The position numbers and the translations under genes were made by a program. The notes beneath the pieces are model-generated. The model was not told the origin of the DNA. It ran no database searches and worked only from the letters and a program-made list of their open reading frames with translations. A stretch of 44,951 nt of DNA from Duncaniella sp. (GTDB taxonomy: Bacteria > Bacteroidota > Bacteroidia > Bacteroidales > Muribaculaceae): assembly GCA_029056055.1 (NCBI GenBank), contig JAIDCC010000040.1, forward strand, positions 1 to 44,951. Direction: 5' to 3'. Of this stretch, positions 41,057-44,951 are shown one piece after another (positions within the stretch are counted from its first letter, which is position 1; every line of letters starts with the position of its first letter).

Positions 41057-42313
41057 ATGCAACGCATCCTGCTATGCCTCACCATAATGATGCTTACCGT
41101 CGGCCTCGCCTCGGCACGGCCTGCCGACTCCGCCGAGCCCGCTGACTCGGCGAGGCGCGCTCACGCACGCAGCTACGACGTGTGGGTGCCCGCTGCGGGG
41201 GCGGCTTTCGCCACGGCCACGTCGGCTGTGGCGCGCGGGGCTTACCCCCACGGTTTTGGCGTGACGGAGACTGCGGCCGGCCCCGACCGCGGCATGGGCT
41301 ACATCAGATTTGCCCCCGTGGCGCTCCCGTGGGTGATGAAAGCCTTCGGCAGCCCTACGCGCAGTTCGTGGGGACGCATGGCGGTGTCGCAGGGGCTGTC
41401 GGCGGCCATAATGGTTGCCTCGGTCGAGGGTCTCAAACATTCCGTCAGTAGCCTTCGCCCCGACGGCAGCGACAAACGTTCTTTTCCGTCGGGCCACACG
41501 GCCATCGCTTTTATGGGCGCCACGATGACCGCCCACGAACTCGCGCCACGCTCGCCGCTCTACGCCCTCGGGGCTTTCGCTCTCGCGTCGGCTGTGGCTG
41601 CCGAGAGAGTGCTCGACGGCCACCACTACCCCACTGATGTCGTGGCCGGCGCCGGACTCGGCATACTTTCAACCGAAATCGGGTATTGGATTGGCGACAG
41701 AATTTTCGGCGACCGCGGGTTGCAACTCTCCGAGCCTCCGCTCACCGAAAACCTCAATCTCTCCTACCTACAGCTCTCCACAGGTCTGCTCCTGCCGCTC
41801 GGCCGCATCGACTGCGGTCCCGACCGCATTTCGCGCCTCCCGGCTCTTTCCGTAACGGTGCGCGGGGGCCTCGCCATCGGCGACAACTGGGGGCTTGCCG
41901 TGGAGACGGGACTCCTTTCGATGCCTCTCGTGGTGAAATCCGGGGTGAGCGAGACCTACGTCAAAAATCTTTCCTCCATCAATTTCGGCGTCGGCCCCTA
42001 CATGGCCTTCACTCTCAGCCGCTGCTTCACCCTCAACGTCGAAGCCACGGCCGGCTACCGCGTCAACTTCGGGCTCAACACCGTCGGCGACGCCATGACT
42101 GCGTCAGGAGGCACGCCGACAGGCCGCATCGGCTTCGGAGGTGCGCTCCGTCTCAGCGACCGCTTCCGCTGCAACGCCAACGCCGGCTGGGAACTCTCGT
42201 CCTACAAATTCACTCTCCATCCTTCAGACTATTATTCCATCAAGGCCGACCAAACGGTGAAATCGCTCACCTCATCAATTCTTTTCTCTGTGTCGGCCAC
42301 ATATGATTTATGA
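41057..42313 (+). CDS. PAP2-family phosphatase fused to a C-terminal outer-membrane-type barrel (418 aa)
   Basis: Signal peptide MQRILLCLTIMMLTVGLASA, then a PAP2 domain with the full triad of motifs: K127-x6-R134-P135, PSGH (144-147), and R184-x5-H190-x3-D194. Such enzymes remove phosphate from lipids such as undecaprenyl diphosphate, phosphatidyl glycerol phosphate or lipid A. After residue about 225 the sequence becomes beta-rich with alternating strands (PALSVTVRGGLAIGDNWGLAVETGLLSMPLV, FGVGPYMAFTLSRCFTLNVEATAGYRV, TSSILFSVSATYDL), as in small outer-membrane barrels. The combination suggests action in the periplasm or outer membrane. The 4-bp overlap with the MATE gene indicates coupling. 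Confidence 0.8.
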   Translation: MQRILLCLTIMMLTVGLASARPADSAEPADSARRAHARSYDVWVPAAGAAFATATSAVARGAYPHGFGVTETAAGPDRGMGYIRFAPVALPWVMKAFGSPTRSSWGRMAVSQGLSAAIMVASVEGLKHSVSSLRPDGSDKRSFPSGHTAIAFMGATMTAHELAPRSPLYALGAFALASAVAAERVLDGHHYPTDVVAGAGLGILSTEIGYWIGDRIFGDRGLQLSEPPLTENLNLSYLQLSTGLLLPLGRIDCGPDRISRLPALSVTVRGGLAIGDNWGLAVETGLLSMPLVVKSGVSETYVKNLSSINFGVGPYMAFTLSRCFTLNVEATAGYRVNFGLNTVGDAMTASGGTPTGRIGFGGALRLSDRFRCNANAGWELSSYKFTLHPSDYYSIKADQTVKSLTSSILFSVSATYDL

Positions 42314-43680
42314 CACACTCCCTCTCTCGCTACCGCCGCGAATACACCGACCTCATACGCCTCGGCCTCCCCGTCATCATCACCAACATGGGCATCGTCA
42401 TGGTGGCCTTCGCCGACACACTGATGGTGGGGCGCTACGGCACGCGCGAACTTGGCGCGGCTGCTTTCGTCAACTCAATTTTCATCCTCGCCACGGTGAT
42501 GCTCGTCGGGCTCGCCGGAGGCATCACGCCCCTCGTCGGGCGGCTCTACGGACGGCGTGACAACCACGGCGTCGGCGCCTACATGCGTGCCGGCGTGAGG
42601 GTCAACATCGCTGTCTCGCTCCTCTTCACGGCCATACTCGGCGGTCTCTACTTTTTCCTCGACCGCCTCGGCCAACCCGACGAACTGCTCCCGCTCGTGC
42701 GTCCCTACTATCTCGTGATGCTCGCCACTCTGGTGCCCTCGGCCCTCTTCAATGCCTTGCAACAGACCTCGAACGGCTGCACCGATACCTCTACGCCTAT
42801 GTGGATTATCGTCGGGGCCAATTCGCTCAACGTGCTGGGCAACTGGCTCCTCATCGGGGGCGAACTCGGTTTCCCACGCCTCGGCCTGCTCGGCGCCGGC
42901 ATCAGCACACTGACCGCCCGCATCGTCGGCGCGCTTGCCATGATGGCGGTCTACCGCTTTTCGGCGCGCCGCCGTGAGTTTGTCGAAGGGTGGCGCATCG
43001 CCCGCAGCGACGGGAAGCGCCGCGAGGTTGAGCGCGAGGTGTGGCTCACGTCCTATCCCGTCATGCTTCAGTCGGGCATCGAATGTTTCCTCTGGAGTTT
43101 CGGCGGCGTGGTGTGCGGATGGTTCGGCACCATTCAGCTTGCCTCGTTCCAGGTGGTCAACACCATCTCGCAGCTCGCGTTCATGACCTACATCGGCATG
43201 GGCGTAGCCATCTCGGTGCGTGTGGCCAACTTTGCGGGCACATCCAATTTCGAGGCCATGCGACGCATCAGCTCCGCCGGACTTCACATCAATCTGGTGC
43301 TCGCCACCATCTTTTCGTGCGTCTACTATCTGTCGTTCCGCACGCTCGTCCATTTCTTCACCCCCGACGAGGCCGTCATCATCGGCGCCCTCCCGCTGGT
43401 GTTCCCCCTCATCCTCTATCAGTATTGCGACAGCATTCAGCTGACGTTTGCCAACGCCCTGCGCGGCACGTCGGTGGTGCGCCCTCTGCTGTGGGTGGCT
43501 CTCGGGAGCTACCTCTGCGTGGGTGTCCCCTCGATGCTGCTGCTCGCCGTGGGCTGCGACCTCGGCAACGCGGGCGTCTACTACAGCTTCAACATCGCCC
43601 TGCTCGTGGCCGCCGTGGCTTTCAGCATCTTCTTCCGTCGCACCCTCTCACGCATGGCCGCAGGAATGCCCAAGCATTGA
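42310..43680 (+). CDS. MATE-family efflux transporter (456 aa)
   Basis: Multidrug-and-toxin-type exporter driven by Na+ or H+ gradient, with about 12 membrane helices. Typical features: LGLPVIITNMGIVMVAFADTLMVGRYG in helix 1-2, GTRELGAAAFVNSIFILATVMLVGLAGGITPLVGRLYGRRD, and a repeated second half (VMLQSGIECFLWSFGGVVCGWFGTIQLASFQVVNTISQLAFM, MGVAISVRVANFAG). Length is standard. It is coupled to the PAP2 gene (ATGA overlap) and converges with the NUDIX gene. The substrate is unknown. Confidence 0.9.
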   Translation: MTHSLSRYRREYTDLIRLGLPVIITNMGIVMVAFADTLMVGRYGTRELGAAAFVNSIFILATVMLVGLAGGITPLVGRLYGRRDNHGVGAYMRAGVRVNIAVSLLFTAILGGLYFFLDRLGQPDELLPLVRPYYLVMLATLVPSALFNALQQTSNGCTDTSTPMWIIVGANSLNVLGNWLLIGGELGFPRLGLLGAGISTLTARIVGALAMMAVYRFSARRREFVEGWRIARSDGKRREVEREVWLTSYPVMLQSGIECFLWSFGGVVCGWFGTIQLASFQVVNTISQLAFMTYIGMGVAISVRVANFAGTSNFEAMRRISSAGLHINLVLATIFSCVYYLSFRTLVHFFTPDEAVIIGALPLVFPLILYQYCDSIQLTFANALRGTSVVRPLLWVALGSYLCVGVPSMLLLAVGCDLGNAGVYYSFNIALLVAAVAFSIFFRRTLSRMAAGMPKH

Positions 43681-43699
43681 CCTACGCCCCGCCCGCGTG

Positions 43700-44398
43700 T
43701 CAGAATTCCATCTTCCACTCCCCGCGGTCTTTCATCGCCTCGTAGCTTTCGAGCCTGAAGCGATAGAGATTGGCAGCGCGGCGCATCGACACCGCCGACT
43801 TCTCGCCGGTCTCTTCTATGATGCCTACGTGGAGCATCTTCTTGGCAAAATTCCTCCGGTCGAACTTCACTCCTAAAATAGCCTCGTAGAGTCCCTGCAA
43901 CTGCGGCATGGTAAATTTCTCCGGCAGCAGGTCGTGACCCACCGGACGGAAGTAAATCAGCTCGCGCAGACGCCGCAGCGCGTCGGCAAGTATGCGCTCG
44001 TGGTCAAACGCCAGAGGTGGAAGGTCGGCTATCGGGTGCCACGACGCTGAGGCCGCATCGTCGCCTCCCTTCACCTCCGAACTTCTCACCAACGCCATGA
44101 ATGCGGTGGTCACAACTCGCTCGCGCGGGTCGCGCCCCGGGGCGCTATACGTTCCCACCTCCTCCATAAAGGGTTCCCCCTCGAGTCCGGTCTCCTCGAC
44201 CAACTCTCGCCGCGCACATTCCTCCAGACTTTCGTCAGGCTTCATGAATCCTCCCGGCAGCGCCGCACATCCTTTGTAGGGCTCGATGCCGCGCTCCACG
44301 AGAAGCACCTTAAGCTCGCGCCCGTCAAATCCGAATATCACGCAGTCGGCCGTCAAGGCATAGTGCGGATACTTGTAGCAATATTTCAATTCGTCCAT
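43700..44398 (-). CDS. NUDIX-domain protein with C-terminal winged helix (NrtR/AraR-like regulator, 232 aa)
   Basis: The N-terminal domain carries a complete Nudix box, G50-x5-E56-x7-R64-E65-L66-x-E68-E69-x-G71-L72, so it may bind or hydrolyse a nucleoside-diphosphate compound. The C-terminal part (about 155-232: EKFTMPQLQGLYEAILGVKFDRRNFAKKML and SAVSMRRAANLYRF) is the winged-helix domain of Nudix-related transcription factors such as NrtR and the Bacteroides arabinose regulator AraR. It is therefore probably a regulator sensing ADP-ribose or a sugar; the effector is not evident. The start codon lies only 8 bp from the end of element R, so its 5' end was reshaped by R. Confidence 0.85.
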   Translation of the reverse strand: MDELKYCYKYPHYALTADCVIFGFDGRELKVLLVERGIEPYKGCAALPGGFMKPDESLEECARRELVEETGLEGEPFMEEVGTYSAPGRDPRERVVTTAFMALVRSSEVKGGDDAASASWHPIADLPPLAFDHERILADALRRLRELIYFRPVGHDLLPEKFTMPQLQGLYEAILGVKFDRRNFAKKMLHVGIIEETGEKSAVSMRRAANLYRFRLESYEAMKDRGEWKMEF

Positions 44399-44405
44399 GG
44401 GTGAC

Positions 44406-44792
44406 TAAGTAAGTGAGAAAAATAAATGAACAGATAAAAGGAAGTTATTTTTGAGATGATTTGTGCGCGGAACGAAGGAGTGTAGCCAGTGCTATACAAC
44501 TGAGTGACAAGCACGAAGCATCCAAAAAGAACGAGTTTTATTGTTCAAGAATTTTTCTTCACATATATCGTTTTATTTGACTTATGGGTCATTTTGCAGG
44601 CTATTTATGGGTTTTCTTAGGCATTTAAGAAATTGCATAATACTGATTAATAAAATAATATGCACATGACTTATACTATCAAAAATTGGTTCAAAGAGTT
44701 TGAACTGTGATATTGGTTTAATAATCAGTACGATTATAAAGATTTCAGCCTGCAAAATGACCTATACGCCTTTTATTTTTGGAACTTACTTA
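44406..44792 (-). repeat. Dispersed element 'R', copy 3 (split by a MITE)
   Basis: Ends TAAGTAAGTGAGAAAAATAA (44406 on) and ACTTACTTA (44784-44792). Read on the minus strand it matches copy 1 throughout, about 80 percent inside. Without the 192-bp insertion and its duplication it is about 187 bp. It points at the NUDIX gene. Confidence 0.75.
44579..44770. mobile_element. 192-bp MITE inserted in element R
   Basis: Outer ends are 24-bp imperfect inverted repeats with a perfect inner 16 bp, GGTCATTTTGCAGGCT (44587-44602) against 44747-44762. Flanked by the 8-bp direct repeat TTTTATTT (44571-44578 and 44771-44778). Removing element plus one repeat restores the R sequence seen at 32761 and 38647. 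AT-rich, no gene. Confidence 0.85.
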
Positions 44793-44874
44793 TATTTGTG
44801 TAATTATCACACTGCAAATTTACACATTTCTCTTCAATCCGCGAAACTTCCGCGCCGTTTTCTTCCCCTCGCCT

Positions 44875-44951
44875 CGCAATGCGGTTCAAATAGAGGATTG
44901 ACCACATCCCCTTCGGGGATGCATTGCGCTGTAATTGCCTGATTAGCAGGT
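44875..44951. repeat. Module 'E' and the first bases of a third 'D' copy
   Basis: CGCAATGC (44875-44882) pairs with GCATTGCG (44921-44928) around CATCCCC-ttc-GGGGATG (44905-44921). Similar to 26356-26435, and like it followed by CAGGT (44947-44951), where the window ends. A D copy probably continues beyond. Between 44793 and 44874 I see nothing else. Confidence 0.55.

Noticed and set aside
41686-42306. 206-codon arginine/histidine-rich frame
   Set aside because: Shadow of the PAP2/barrel gene in another frame.
44700-44942. 80-codon frame near the window end
   Set aside because: Runs from inside the 192-bp MITE across R and module E; no coding features.

Overview
The window looks like a chromosome segment of a moderately GC-rich member of the Bacteroidales (phylum Bacteroidota); Muribaculaceae or a close relative is my inference, not shown directly. 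The signs are many promoters of the Bacteroidota type (TTG, 19-20 bp, TAnnTTTG), an almost complete lack of Shine-Dalgarno sequences, NigD-like and PorE-like lipoproteins, a probable type IX sorting tail on a secreted amylase, and a four-subunit 2-oxoacid:ferredoxin oxidoreductase.

Layout. 1-1300: an alpha/beta hydrolase gene broken by two frameshifts. 1400-6300: an AT-rich island holding a small unknown protein, the 3' remnant of an IS5-type transposase, and a convergent restriction endonuclease / adenine methyltransferase pair. 6400-14900: glnS, a TPR protein, a secreted GH13 amylase, a convergent CE1-type esterase, a short inverted-repeat element and tilS. 15081: tRNA-Gln. 15300-16290: a gene-free repeat block. 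16293-19656: miaB, a small unknown protein and a succinate:acetate-type CoA transferase, with a perfect 34-bp palindrome between the first two. 20020-21842: five small genes (winged helix, two YtxH, holin-like, unknown) that look like an envelope/stress operon. 21933-26341: prmA, a small outer-membrane barrel, rpsU, a glycosidase-like lipoprotein and a metallophosphoesterase. 26356-26812: second repeat block. 26906-32676 (minus): Ca2+ P-type ATPase, mnmD, porE-like gene. 33061-35778 (minus): 2-oxoacid:ferredoxin oxidoreductase operon with a structured leader. 36060-38391 (minus): NigD-like lipoprotein, LolD-type ATPase, pfkA. 38584-41009: a probably frameshifted AAA ATPase lying between two identical 59-bp promoter copies, then an AraC regulator. 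41057-44398: PAP2 phosphatase with a C-terminal barrel, MATE exporter, NUDIX-winged-helix regulator. 44406-end: repeats.

The most unusual content is the non-coding repeat system. I see (i) a ~327-bp palindrome-ended element 'D' in two full copies plus the first bases of a third at the window edge, each next to a small hairpin module 'E'; (ii) two 103-bp MITEs with 18-bp terminal repeats and 10-bp target duplications, inserted in the equivalent site and orientation in both ends of one D copy; (iii) a ~185-bp element 'R' in three copies, two of which end 8-14 bp before a start codon; (iv) a 192-bp MITE with an 8-bp target duplication that has split one R copy. No transposase for any of them lies in the window.
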